Of a stretch of DNA of 64,000 nucleotides, positions 11,186-23,439 are shown piece after piece. The DNA lies in the NCBI GenBank assembly GCA_933228675.1, contig OW121741.1, positions 40,391,952-40,455,951 on the forward strand. The letters run 5' to 3'. The first letter of the stretch is position 1; the number at the start of each line of letters is the position of its first letter. A model generated the notes under the pieces. It was not told the origin of the DNA, made no database searches, and saw nothing but the letters and a program-made list of their open reading frames with translations. This DNA comes from Stomorhina lunata. Taxonomy: Eukaryota > Arthropoda > Insecta > Diptera > Rhiniidae. The translations under genes and the position numbers were made by a program.

Positions 11186-11973
11186 CAGGGACCGTAACTG
11201 TTATAACTTTTATCGTAAAAGTCAGAAAATAAAAGTTATTTTTTGACTTTTATTTTTTCGAGTAGAAATAAAAGTTATTTTTTGACTTTTATTTTTTCGA
11301 CAAAAAATAACAGTTATTTTTTACTTTTATTTTTTCAAGCAAAAATAAAAGTTATTTTTTAACTTTTATTTTTTCGAGCAAAAATAACAGTTATTTTTTT
11401 ACTTTTATTATTTCGAGCATTAATAAAAGTTATTTTTTGACTTTTATTTTTTCGAGCAGAAATAAAAGTTACATTTACATTCATGATAAATTTATTGAAA
11501 ATTTATGTCAAACAAAGATAATTTTTCAGTGCAAATAATTTGCATATGCTTAAAAATAAATGGAGTTGAGTTTCGCAATCATAATTAGGGTTGCAAAAAC
11601 AAAAATAACTTTTATTTCTGCTCGAAAAAATAAAAGTCAAAAAATAACTTTTATTTCTGCTCGAAAAAATAAAAGTCAAAAACTAACTTTTATTCATGAT
11701 CGAAATAATAAAAGTCAAAAATAACTGTTATTTTTGCTCGAAAAAATAAAAGTTAAAAAATAACTTTTATTTTTGCTCAAAAAAATAAAAATCAAAAAAT
11801 AACTGTTATTTTTTTTCTAAAAAATAGAAATCAGATTTTTAAAAATCATCCCATTTTATGAAAATTTCGTCCACGACTATCAAAATGGTATACTTGGTTT
11901 TATTCTCCGACATTATCTTGCGGTTGCTTTTTTTAATCAAAAATTCAAAAATAACAGTTATTTTTGGTCCCTG
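11186..11973. mobile_element. hAT-like foldback MITE, 788 bp, 8-bp target duplication ATTTAAAT
   Basis: The termini are CAGGGACC (11186) and GGTCCCTG (ending 11973), flanked by ATTTAAAT at 11178-11185 and 11974-11981. A CAGGG terminus with an 8-bp duplication of form nTnnnnAn is the hAT superfamily pattern. Both arms consist of repeated ~32-bp units of the type AAAAGTTATTTTTTGACTTT followed by TATTTTTTCGAGC (about 11216-11470), and the inverted form follows at about 11600-11830. A less repetitive loop lies between. There is no transposase. Half of a second copy lies at 48967-49308. Confidence 0.85.
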
Positions 11974-12479
11974 ATTTAAATCTCTTTATTAAAAAGCTTT
12001 TTATTTTAATTTCAATAAATTTATGTAGCTAATTCTGTTAATCCCTATTTATTAGCTAAACTCTAGATTTTCGCTTAATTTATAAGCTTTAAACTTTATT
12101 ACATGAAAATAAGCTTTTTAACTTAATTTAACATGTAACATTGACTATTTATGTTATTGATATAATCAGGCTTACATATCCTTCCTGTTCCTGGTTAATT
12201 TTTTATTTATTTTATTTTTGTCTGTAAATCTAGAAATTTGCATATATTTTTTTTGTTTGTTTCTAATATTTATATGTACATTATTAATATTTATACTTAT
12301 TTATATAAATAAATTCGTTAAAATTTTAAGCACGTCTTATAAAAACAATGTATGATTGTCTTGATGGGATTATCAACGTGATGGGTGTTAAATACACCTT
12401 ATGACACGCGCTAATATTAAATTAAGTCTTTGCTTACAGTTGATGTCAAAAAAATAGCACTAGCAGAAGTTTTATTTAA

Positions 12480-14401
12480 CCCTTTAATACCACTTAGCTT
12501 GATTTTGATAATTGTTTTTTTTTGCCAACATAAAGGACACCTAGTGGGTAAGGATAAATCGAGTGAAATTCGGCGACAAAATTAGCTTTCAGGAACACTA
12601 ACTACTTTTCTAATCCACAAAAAAAAAATATATTTTTTTTTTGAAAAATCACAAAAATTTTCATTTTCAAAAAAAATTATTTTTGCAAACAAAAAAATTT
12701 ATTTCCAAAACAATAATAAAAAATAATTAATAATCCTGAAAGTTAATTTTGTCGCCGAATTTTGGTTTTTTACTTAGTTCAAGAAAATAAACAGTTTTCG
12801 AGTTATGCGAATATTTATTGCGCAACCTCCTCTATTTTTTAAGTAATGCTTTATAAAGAAAACGAGAGCTAACCTTAAAAACAAAGGTTTTCACCATTGA
12901 ATTCAGAGTACTCGATTTATCTTTACTCACTAGGTGTCCCTTTTGTCGGTAAGCATTTTTTTAGGTTAGCTCTAGTTTTCGAGATATAGAGTTTTAAAAA
13001 ATTGGGCAGGTTGCGCAATAAATATTCGCTTAGCTCGAAAACTGTTTATTTTCTTGAACTATTAAAAAAATTGAAATTCGGCAACAAAATTGTATTTCAG
13101 TAATACTAACTACTTTTTTAATCCGTTTTGCAGAAAATATTTCTTTTTGAAAAATCACCAAAATTTCCATATTCCAAAAATAATTTTTTTTGCTAACAAA
13201 AAAATTTTCAAAATAAATTTGATAATTAGTGTTTCTGAAAGATAATTTTGTTGCCGAATTTTGGTTTTTTTAGTTAGTTCAAGAAAATAAACAGTTTCCG
13301 AGTTATGCGAATATTTATTGCGCAACGCTATATCTTGAAAACTAGAGCTAACCTAAAAAAACAGTTTTCACCATTGAATTCAGAGTAATCGATTTATCTT
13401 CACCCACTAGGTTTTCTTTTGTTCGGTAACCGTTTTTTAGGTTAGCTCTAGTTTTCGAGATATAGCGTTATAAATAATAATAATAATGGAGGATGTTGCG
13501 TAATAAATATTCGGTTAACTCGAAAACTATTAACTTTCTTGAACTAAGTAAATAACCGAAATTCGGCAACAAAATTATCTTTTGGAAACACTAACTACTT
13601 TTTTAATCCAACTTGCAAAAAAAAATTTTTTTGAAAAAATCACAAAAATTTCCATTTTCAAAAATATTTTTTTTCAAACAAAAAAATTTATTTCGAAAAC
13701 GATAATAAAAAAATAATTTGTGTTTCTGAAAAATAATTTTGTTGTCGAATTTCGGATTTTTTACTTAGTTCAAGAAAATAAACAGTTTTTGAGTTACGCG
13801 AATATTTATTGCTCAACGCTATATCTCGAAAACTGGAGCTAACCTAAAAAAACGGTTAACACAATTGAATTCAGAGTCGATTTATCTTTACCCACTACGT
13901 GTTCTTTTTGTCTGTAACCGTTTTTTAGGTTAGCTGTAGTTTTCAAGATATAGCGTTATTTCGAGATATAGCGTTATTTAAAAAATTGAGAAGGTTGCCC
14001 AATAAACATTCGCCATACTCGAAAACTTTTTGTTTTCTTGAAGTAAGTAAAAAAATCGAAATTCGGCAACAAAATTATCTTTTAGGAACACTAACTTATT
14101 TTTTAATCCGATTTAAAATTTTCATTTTCAAAAATATTCTTTTTGCAAAAAAAAAAAAAAATCAAACTGATAATAAAAAAAGTGTTCCTGAAAGATAATT
14201 TTGTTGCCGAATTTTGGAATTTTACTTGGTTCAAGAAAATAAACAGTTTTCGAGTTACGCGAATATTTATTAGGCAACCTCCTCCATTTTTAAATAAAGC
14301 TTTATCACGAAAACAAGGGCTTACCTAAGAAAAGGTTAGCATCAATGATTTCAGAGTACTTAATTTATCTTTACCCACAAAATAATTTGGCCATTAAAGG
14401 G
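12480..14401. mobile_element. piggyBac-like non-autonomous element, 1,922 bp, of four ~500-bp tandem units
   Basis: The ends CCCTTTAAT (12480) and ATTAAAGGG (ending 14401) are flanked by TTAA at 12476-12479 and 14402-14405. TTAA targets with CCC-starting termini are characteristic of the piggyBac superfamily. Inside, landmark TTTTTAATCC-like sites recur near 12610, 13118, 13604 and 14103 (offsets 508, 486, 499). Each unit contains an internal inverted pair: GGTTAGCTCTAGTTTTCGAG against CTCGAAAACTAGAGCTAACC. The units also share ATTCGGCAACAAAATTATCT-like and AGAAAATAAACAGTTTTCGA-like blocks. No transposase is visible. Confidence 0.75.
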
Positions 14402-14405
14402 TTAA

Positions 14406-15907
14406 CTCGCAACTCATTTACCTTTCACCTCTGCGAATCCCTAGAAAAGTTAAATAAATTTCCTGTTGGGGTATGAGTCTCGGATTGCAAAGTAAATCTG
14501 TTACAAGTTAATTTTATTTTCCTTTATTAAGTTGTCATATGTTGTATATTTATTATTTACATGATGGGTCGTATATGAGTTAAAATGGGTACGTGATTTA
14601 CTATAATCAAAATATGTTTAAAAAAAGTTTAGGTGTGAAAAAGCTCTGTAGTTCGAAAATGGTATAAGTTTTGTAGATTTCAACTCCCAATTATAATTAG
14701 CAGAAACTTTTCCTTAAAGCTGTGATTGGAGCTTTCGATATAGGACAAGTTAAGCTTAAATCTTTGTATCTCCATCCGCTATTATGTTTGACAAAAGCTT
14801 TGTAGATTTCAAATATTTCCAAAATAAGGAAAGTTTCGCAGTTATAATTAGCAGAAACTTTTCTAAAAAGTTGTGGTTGGAGCTTTCGACATTGGACAAG
14901 TTAAGCTTAAAGCTTTGTAGCTCCATCCGCTATTATGTTTGACAAAAACTTTTCATTTTATGTATAAGTACAGTTGAGCTTTGGGCTCGTGTCTTTAAGG
15001 TGACAATTATAGCCCTAGTACAGTTGAGCTTTGGGCTTGTATCTTTAAGGTGACAATTAAAGCCAAAGCTTTTAGTATAGCCTAAAACTAGATCTTGATT
15101 TAAAGCTTTAAGATATTTTTAGTTACTTAAATCATACCATCTATCCACCTGTGATTCTGGAGTATATATTTCCTTTCAAAACTGCTGGGACCCCATACAA
15201 AAATTTAAATATGTTTCCTCTGTAAATGACTTTATATACATATAGAAATGAATATGCGTATAAACGATGATATTCGTATCTTATAGATCTCAATTAAAAG
15301 TTTTCAAATCATTACAACAATCACGTTTTTAACTTCTACTGACATCTTTTTCCCTTTTAATATTTTTTGAACACTCTTAAAAATACTTTCACACACACAC
15401 GCACATAAATGTACGTGTGGTTGCCAGAGGATGTCTGTCTTTCTATATGTGTGTATGTATCTGTATATGAATTACCAGAAAAAGTTTAACCTCGTCTAAA
15501 GTTTATTATCGAGAAAAGTAAATCTAATTTAAATGTATAAAAGGAAATAGGATTTTGATTAAGTGACAGTTTGTCTTTACGAATATGAAAAGTTCTATGT
15601 AAGAGTTTTAACACATACTTATTTACAATACAATACTTTTACATACACATATACATAAATACATATACATATTAGTGACAAGCGTTTTACATAACTTTAA
15701 CACGCCTTTATATAGTCAAAGTTCATTTACATATTGATTGAAATGAGGTAAAATTTAAATAAATTTTTGAAAATTTTCAAGAATTTCACACATCGATAAA
15801 TAAAATGTCAAAAAAATCATAAATAAACAAATATAATTGCTTTGAAAGCTAACAATAAGAAATGCTTTCTGATGAAGATAAAGAAGATAAATTAAAAAAA
15901 AACCGAA
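14406..15907. repeat. mostly unique sequence with two short tandem duplications
   Basis: A ~151-bp block around TTATAATTAGCAGAAACTTT occurs at about 14691 and 14842, both times followed by GGAGCTTTCGA and CTCCATCCGCTATTATGTTT. A 48-bp block beginning TACAGTTGAGCTTTGGGCT occurs at about 14971 and 15019. The rest to 15907 shows no gene; a CACACACACGCACA microsatellite lies near 15390. Confidence 0.65.
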
Positions 15908-16222
15908 AATTTTTCTACAGAAAAATAATTCTCACAAAAATATTTCTATAGAAAAAAAATTCTCAAGAAAATTTTTCTATAGAAAAATAATTCTCAAGAA
16001 AATTTTTCTATAGAAAAATAATTCTCAAGAAAATTTTTCTATAGAAAAATAATTCTCAAGAAAATTTTTCTATAAAAAAATAATTCTCAAGAAAATTTTT
16101 TCTATAGAAAAATTCTAACGAAAATTTTTCTATAGAAAAATAATTCTCAAGAAAATTTTTCTATAGAAAAATAATTCTCAAGAAAATTTTTCCATATTTT
16201 TAATTCTCAAGAAAATTTTTTG
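15908..16222. repeat. 31-bp satellite, divergent ATAATTCTCAAG variant
   Basis: About ten units read GAAAATTTTTCTATAG followed by AAAAATAATTCTCAA. The TTTCTATAGAAA core matches the other arrays, but the second half of the unit differs. Variants of the same type resume at about 16755 beyond the foldback element, so the two blocks were once continuous. Confidence 0.85.
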
Positions 16223-16720
16223 AAAAAGAAGTGTATTTGCATTTGATCCCAAATTTGTTACATTTATTTATTAATGTAACAGACCAATTTATTGATAAAA
16301 AGCCAAAAAATGTCTGCGGAGAAACCAAATTCCTCGACGTGTTAAGCCATCTCTTCAGGAGGATTATCCCCAATTTAGACAGATCGAAAACCTCGCATTA
16401 TTACTAAATTTACAAACATAACTATTAAGAATTATGTTTTGAAAAATGTTTGTTCTTGTTCAGCCGATAATCTACGCTTTTACTTTTGGTTTATGAACAT
16501 AATTCTTAATAGTTATGTTTGTAAATTTAGTAATAATGCGAGGTTTTCGATCTGTCTAAATTGGGGATAATCCATCCTGAAGAGATGGCTTAACCAACCA
16601 TCGAAACGCGTCGAGGAATTTCTCCGCAAACATTTTTTGGCTATTTATCAATAAATTGGTCTGTTACATTAATAAATAAATGAAACAGATTTGGGATCAA
16701 ATGCAAATACACTTCTTTTT
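16223..16720. mobile_element. 498-bp foldback element inserted in the satellite
   Basis: The arm 16223-16438 is a near-perfect reverse complement of 16496-16720, and they are separated by a 57-bp loop. Landmarks are AAAAAGAAGTGTATTTGC at the left end against GCAAATACACTTCTTTTT at the right end, and AACATAACTATTAAGAATTA against TAATTCTTAATAGTTATGTT near the loop. Sequence homologous to the right arm and its continuation (to about 16750) recurs at 44010-44165, so this is a dispersed family. No coding frame is present. No clear target duplication could be fixed because the flanks are repetitive. Confidence 0.85.
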
Positions 16721-16754
16721 GAATAATATTTACATCCCGACAATTTTGTTATTT

Positions 16755-19700
16755 TTTAAGAAAATTTTTCTATAAAAAAATAATTCTCAAGAAAATTGTT
16801 TCTATAGAAAAATTCTAACGAAAATTTTTCTATAGAAAAATAATTCTAACGAAAATTTTTCTATAGAAAAATAATTCCAACGAAAATTTTTCTACAGAAA
16901 AATAATTCTAATAAAAATTTTTCTATAGAAAAATAATTCTATAGAAAATTTTTCTATAGAAAAAAATTCTAATGAAAATTTTTCTATAGAAAAATAATTC
17001 TAAAGAAAATTTTTCTAAGAAAAATAGAAAAATATTTCTATCGAAATTTTTTCTATAGAAAAATATTTCTATCGAAATTTTTTCTATAGAAAAATATTTC
17101 TATCGAAATTTTTTCTATAGAAAAATATTTCTATCGAAACTTTTTCTATAGAAAAATATTTCTATCGAAATTTTTTCTATAGAAAAATAATTCCAACGAA
17201 AATTTTTCTACAGAAAAATAATTCTAATAAATATTTTTCTATAAAAAAATAATTCTATAGAAAATTTTTCTATAGAAAAAAATTCTAATGAAAATTTTTT
17301 TATAGAAAAATAATTCTAAAGAAAATTTTTCTAAGAAAAATAGAAAAATATTTCTATCGAAATTTTTTCTATAGAAAAATATTTCTATCGAAATTTTTTC
17401 TATAGAAAAATATTTCTATCGAAATTTTTTCTATAGAAAAATATTTCTATCGAAATTTTTTCTATAGAAAAATATTTCTATCGAAATTTTTTCTATAGAA
17501 AAATATTTCTATCGAAATTTTTTCTATAGAAAAATATTTCTATCGAAATTTTTTCTATAGAAAAATATTTCTATCGAAATTTTTTCTATAGAAAAATATT
17601 TCTATCGAAATTTTTTCTATAGAAAAATATTTCTATCGAAATTTTTTCTATAGAAAAATATTTCTATCGAAATTTTTTGTATAGAAAAATATTTCTATCG
17701 AAATTTTTTGTATAGAAAAATATTTCTATCGAAATTTTTTCTATAGAAAAATATTTCTATCGAAATTTTTTCTATAGAAAAATATTTCTATCGAAATTTT
17801 TTCTATAGAAAAATATTTCTATCGAAATTTTTTCCATAGAAAAATATTTCTATCGAAATTTTTTCTATAGAAAAATATTTCTATCGAAATTTTTTCTATA
17901 GAAAAATATTTCTATCGAAATTTTTTCTATAGAAAAATATTTCTATCGAAATTTTTTCTATAGAAAAATATTTCTATCGAAATTTTTTCTATAGAAAAAT
18001 ATTTCTATCGAAATTTTTTCTATAGAAAAATATTTCTATCGAAATTTTTTCTATAGAAAAATATTTCTATCGAAATTTTTTCTATAGAAAAATATTTCTA
18101 TCGAAATTTTTTCTATAGAAAAATATTTCTATCGAAATTTTTTCTATAGAAAAATATTTCTATCGAAATTTTTTCTATAGAAAAATATTTCTATCGAAAT
18201 TTTTTCTATAGAAAAATATTTCTATCGAAATTTTTTCTATAGAAAAATATTTCTATCGAAATTTTTTCTATAGAAAAATATTTCTATCGAAATTTTTTCT
18301 ATAGAAAAATATTTCTATCGAAATTTTTTCTATAGAAAAATATTTCTATCGAAATTTTTTCTATAGAAAAATATTTCTATCAAAATTTTTTCTATAGAAA
18401 AATTTTTCTATCGAAATTTTTTCTATAGAAAAATATTTCGATAGAAATATTTTTCTATAGAAAAAATTTCGATAGAAATATTTTTCTATAGAAAAAATTT
18501 TGATAGAAATATTTTTCTATAGAAAAATATTTCTATCGAAATTTTTTCTATAGAAAAATATTTCTATCGAAATTTTTTCTATAGAAAAATATTTCTATCG
18601 AAATTTTTTGTATAGAAAAATATTTCTATCGAAATTTTTTCTATTGAAAAATATTTCTATCGCAACTTTTTCTATAGAAAAATATTTCTATCAAAATTTT
18701 TTCTATAGAAAAATATTTCTATCGAAATTTTTTCTATAGAAAAATATTTCTATCGAAATTTTTTCTATAGAAAAATATTTCTATCGAAATTTTTTCTATA
18801 GAAAAATATTTCTATCGAAATTTTTTCTATAGAAAAATATTTCTATCGAAATTTTTTCTATAGAAAAATATTTCTATCGAAATTTTTTCTATAGAAAAAT
18901 ATTTCTATGGAAATTTTTTCTATAGAAAAATATTTCTATCGAAATTTTTTCTATAGAAGAATATTTCTATCGACATTTTTTCTATAGAAAAATATTTCTA
19001 TCGAAATTTTTTCTATAGAAAAATATTTCTATCGAAATTTTTTCTATAGAAAAATATTTCGAACGAAAATTTTTCTATAGCAAAATATTTCTTTTGCAAA
19101 ATTTTTCTATAGAAAAATATTTTTTTTGCAAAATTTTTCTATAGAAAAATATTTCTTTTGCAAAATTTTTCTATAGAAAAATATTTCTATCGAAATTTTT
19201 TCTATAGAAAAATATTTCTATCGAAATTTTTTCTATAGAAAAATATTTCTATCGAAATTTTTTCTATAAAAAAAATATTTCTATCGAAATTTTTTCTATA
19301 GAAAAATATTTCTATCGAAATTTTTTCTATAGAAAAATATTTCTATCGAAATTTTTTCTATAGAAAAATATTTCTATCGAAATTTTTTCTATAGAAAAAT
19401 ATTTCTATCGAAATTTTTTCTATAGAAAAATATTTCTATCGAAATTTTTTCTATAGAAAAATGTTTCTATCGAAATTTGTTTCTATAGAAAAATATTTCT
19501 ATCGAAATTTTTTCTATAGAAAAATATTTCTATCGAAATTTTTTCTGTAGAAAAATATTTCTATCGAAATTTTTTCTATAGAAAAATATTTCTATCGAAA
19601 TTTTTTCTATAGAAAAATATTTCTATCGAAATTTTTTCTATAGAAAAATATTTCTATCGAAATTTTTTCTATAGAAAAATATTTCTATCGAAATTTTTTC

Positions 19701-20250
19701 TATAGAAAAATATTTCTATCGAAATTTTTTCTATAGAAAAATATTTCTATCGAAATTTTTTCTATAGAAAAATATTTCTATCGAAATTTTTTCTGTAGAA
19801 AAATATTTCTATCGAAATTTTTTCTATAGAAAAATATTTCTATCGAAATTTTTTCTATAGAAAAATATTTCTATCGAAATTTTTTCTATAGAAAAATATT
19901 TCTATCGAAATTTTTTCTACAGAAAAATATTTCTATCGAAATTTTTTTCAATAGGAAAATATTTCTAGCGAAATTTTTTCTATAGAAAGATATTTCGAAC
20001 AAAAATTTTTTGTATAGAAAAATATTTCGAACGAAAATTTTTCTATAGAAAAATATTTCTTTTGCAAAATTTTTCTATAGAAAAATATTTCTATCGAAAT
20101 TTTTTCTATAGAAAAATATTTCTATCAAAATTTTTTCCATATAAAAATATTTCTATCGAAATTTTTTCTATAGAAAAATATTTGTAGCGAAATTTGTTTC
20201 TATAGAAAAATATTTCTATCGAAATTTTTTTATGTAGAAAAATATCTCTA
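16755..20250. repeat. major 31-bp satellite array, ~3.4 kb, >100 copies
   Basis: From about 17025 the unit is a 15-mer (GAAATTTTTTCTATA) plus a 16-mer (GAAAAATATTTCTATC), repeated with few changes to about 20250. The first 270 bp carry the ATAATTCTAA variant. Higher-order structure is visible. A ~170-bp variant block beginning ATTCCAACG near 16874 recurs near 17190 (offset 316 bp). A block with TTTCGAACGAAAATTTTTCT and CTTTTGCAAAATTTTT occurs near 19055 and again near 20018. A short run at about 18437-18525 is in reverse orientation (TTTCGATAGAAATATTT). No frame is coding. Confidence 0.95.
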
Positions 20251-22259
20251 TGACGTCCAATTCTCAATTGAATGTTTTGCTCATTTTCACGAGTCTATTG
20301 AGTGAACTTGATATTTACGAAAATTACAAAAAGTCTTCGGCTCCTGGCAGCATAGACTGCCTAAATACGGTTTAGGTGATTGTGAAGTGAGTTGCCAGAC
20401 TACCAGACCAACTTTTACTATATTACCCATCTTTCCTGAGTAGTTTTAATAAATCTTGTTTAAAGGTACGAAAAACTGTTTATTTGATATGTAAAATGTT
20501 AAATTTCATTCACAATTTAACATTTATTTTTTTCTTAGGTTATGTTTTGTATTTTTTATTTAGCGTTTTATGGATGCGGTTTAGTTTGTCTGTCTGCGGT
20601 TAAAACTATTTATACTCATGTGAACGCATTAAAATTTCTGTGTAAACTTTTGCTGCAGGCACAATTTCATTCATATTTATTTATTATTATCATTTGTATT
20701 TTGTTTAACCAAATTAAATATATGCAATAAAAATTTTTGTATTTTCATATAATAAATATAATGTTTATTTGCTAAATTTTTATGATGGTTTATGCTAAAT
20801 AAATTATTAACTAGGCAGAATCTATAATATTTTGTGGCAAATAGTGGAGTTTTGCCTCTAGAAAATCTGAAATAACACCAAATTTCTATAGAATATAGCT
20901 TTTCCTTTAAATTGACTAGTTTTTTATAGCAAATTTTGCACGTCAATGAGATTAGTTTTCGTTTACTTTTTTTAATATTTGCCCAATTTTTCATATATTA
21001 TAATTAATTCTAAATATTTGTTACTAGAAAAAATTTAAATATTTATTAAACGCACAATTACCACAAAGAAAATATTTTCCATAATTTTTCAAAATTTTTA
21101 AATAGCATTTATGAACATTTTCTGTTAATGAATATTAAATATTTTCTATAATATTTTATGCAATTAAAAAATAAACGATGGTTACTTTTTATGTTTCGAT
21201 TGTCATATAGCACAGGCCAGCCTAGGCCTTCACTTGTGTACAACGGGGCAGAACAAGTGCAGAATAGATCTTTTGATTATCATTTTACTGCATAATTAAC
21301 AGCGAGAACCACGAAGTACTTGGAATCTGTAAAAGCTTACAGTTTTAAACCATTCCAGTCGCAATGCAAGATTTGCCTTTTAATATTCCTTCCTGATATT
21401 ATAGCATTTTCTAAACATTAATCAGTTTTGAATTTACATTTGATTCAGACCGATCATTTAATTCCTTTTCACCACTACTTTTCACTAGTCGCAAAATTTC
21501 GCCCTAACCTCGTGCCATTCATAATGTTCTATCATAATGTTAATGATATGGAAGTCTTCATGGTAACAGTAATCTATAAAAACATTTCCTATGTTAACGG
21601 GATCAGATCTGTCTACAAAAGAGAAGCCCTAACATAAATAATGCTACCACTTGTAAGGAAATTCTGTTGACACACGTAGACCACCCACAACAATTATAAA
21701 GAGCATAATACCGCCAGTGAGTCTAAAAATAGAATCGGTTGCAGCTCATTGTCTGAGAGAAGTACCCCTTGTTCCAATTGGAAACACCACGTTTGCGCTT
21801 CAGATTTTAATAAACTCTTCCGCCAAACAATCAAACATTTGCTATGAAACACTTGACGAAGCTAAATTTTATTCTCTGCAGCGACTAGTAAAATCGCAAA
21901 CATAAGTGTGTGCTATTGGGCATCACTGATCTACAATGAATTCATTCTAATTCGCCCAATTAACATGATTTCAAGCGACAAAAGTATAGCTGAAAGATTC
22001 TAGTTTATCTGAAATTTATTAGGTAGCTCCAAGTCTTACTTACTCATCAGCTCTACAGTTCTCGTGCATGTCTCTATAGCACGGCACCCATATAAAGTTG
22101 ATACTAATGTTCAAAACATATATGATATCGTAAGAGTTGCAATCTGAAAGATCTAAGGTCATGAGCCAGAAAGTAAATAGTGAGACCATTAGTGGAACGT
22201 TAAGTTAAAACCACTAAAATGCCACAAACGCGAGTTAAAAGCTGTTAAATTAAAAACTG
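20251..22259. other. no gene seen; apparently unique sequence
   Basis: AT-rich, without tandem structure or transposon ends that I recognise. The frames of up to 105 codons have no motif. Confidence 0.5.
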
Positions 22260-23110
22260 TGACAGTTATGGCCACTAAATTTTGCACAAATAAACTATAT
22301 ATATAATATATAATATAAAAATATATAATCGGTCAACATTTGGCTATAGTTCTTATATATATAACATTCTGAATCCTTATGAAATTCTAAGACGACTGAG
22401 CGATGTCCGTCTGTCTGTTGTCGGCAAGATAAAACCTTAACGAAAGGATATAGATCACTAAAATTTAGCATAAATATTCTTCATTTCTTGGAAAACTTTG
22501 GTATTGATATTGGGCGAAATCGATTTACATTTGACCTTAGCTCCCGTATAACCTCGTCTAGGCTAATCACTTAGTTGCTAATAAATGACAAATTATAACA
22601 GCTATGATGATAAAATTTGGTATATAGAAGATTTACATAAGCACTAGGAATATAAAATTTCATTAAAATCGGTTCACATTTAACCATAGCTCCCATACAA
22701 AAAACTTACGGAAACAGCCTAAATTCCACCTAAAATACACTTAAATGCCAATAAATGATAAACTGTAATAGCTTTGGCCACTAAATTTAGCACAAGGAAG
22801 TCTTATGTCAATACCAGTGTGCAACATTTTACAATCGGTCAACATTTGACCAAAGCTCCCATATACAAAACTTACGAAAACACAAAAATACAAAAAGAAA
22901 AGGGGGTTTATGTCCATCTGTCCGTCAGATAAAAGCGCGATTGCGCCTTAACAAAAACAGCTAGAGGGACAAAATTTTACAAAAGTATTTTCGATATCTT
23001 GAGAAAGTTGTGTATTGAAAATGGGCGAAATCGGTTCACATTTAGTTAGAGCTCCCATATAACCCCGCCCCGGGAATCACATTAACTCTGAAAAATTAAA
23101 TACAATTGCA
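22260..23110 (+). repeat. dispersed repeat family B, copy 1
   Basis: Contains GCGATGTCCGTCTGTCTGTTG near 22402 (head) and a periodic motif AATCGGTTCACATTTGACC followed by a TAGCTCCCATA block. The motif recurs near 22326, 22517, 22666, 22831 and 23026, a spacing of about 150-195 bp. Each period also has a '(A/C)TAAATTTAGCACAA' or 'GATAAAATTTGG' block. The element is therefore itself built from degenerate ~170-bp units. The same blocks occur in order at 49306-50610 and, inverted, at 27415-36037. No protein frame is present. Confidence 0.75.
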
Positions 23111-23439
23111 ATAGCTATAAATAAAAAATAAATTAATCTCTCATATAGTTTAGAAGATATCAAGAACTAAAATAGCTATACAAAATTCAGAGTTTTCGTT
23201 TTTCGTTGGACAAAAACTAAGTTGGCTCGGTTTTGCTCGGTACTCCTACCATAACCATGTGAAAGGTGAAAGTCTCTTCTTTAGATTCGGAGAAAAAAAT
23301 TCATCTAAATTAACCGATTGTAGAACAAAGTTCAACATTTTCTAAAAAAAAGTCATATAAATTGTTACTCATAATTTAAGCAAAAAGTGTTGCAGTCGTT
23401 TAGGCGTAACTTTTTAATAAAATTGAATTTAATTGTAAG

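Noticed and set aside
2155..20250. CRISPR-like regular spacing in the satellites
   Set aside because: The units are contiguous 31-bp repeats without unique spacers, in a eukaryotic context; no cas-like genes are present.
20677..20994. 105-codon minus-strand frame, Lys-rich
   Set aside because: AT-rich chance frame overlapping another frame on the plus strand; no domain.
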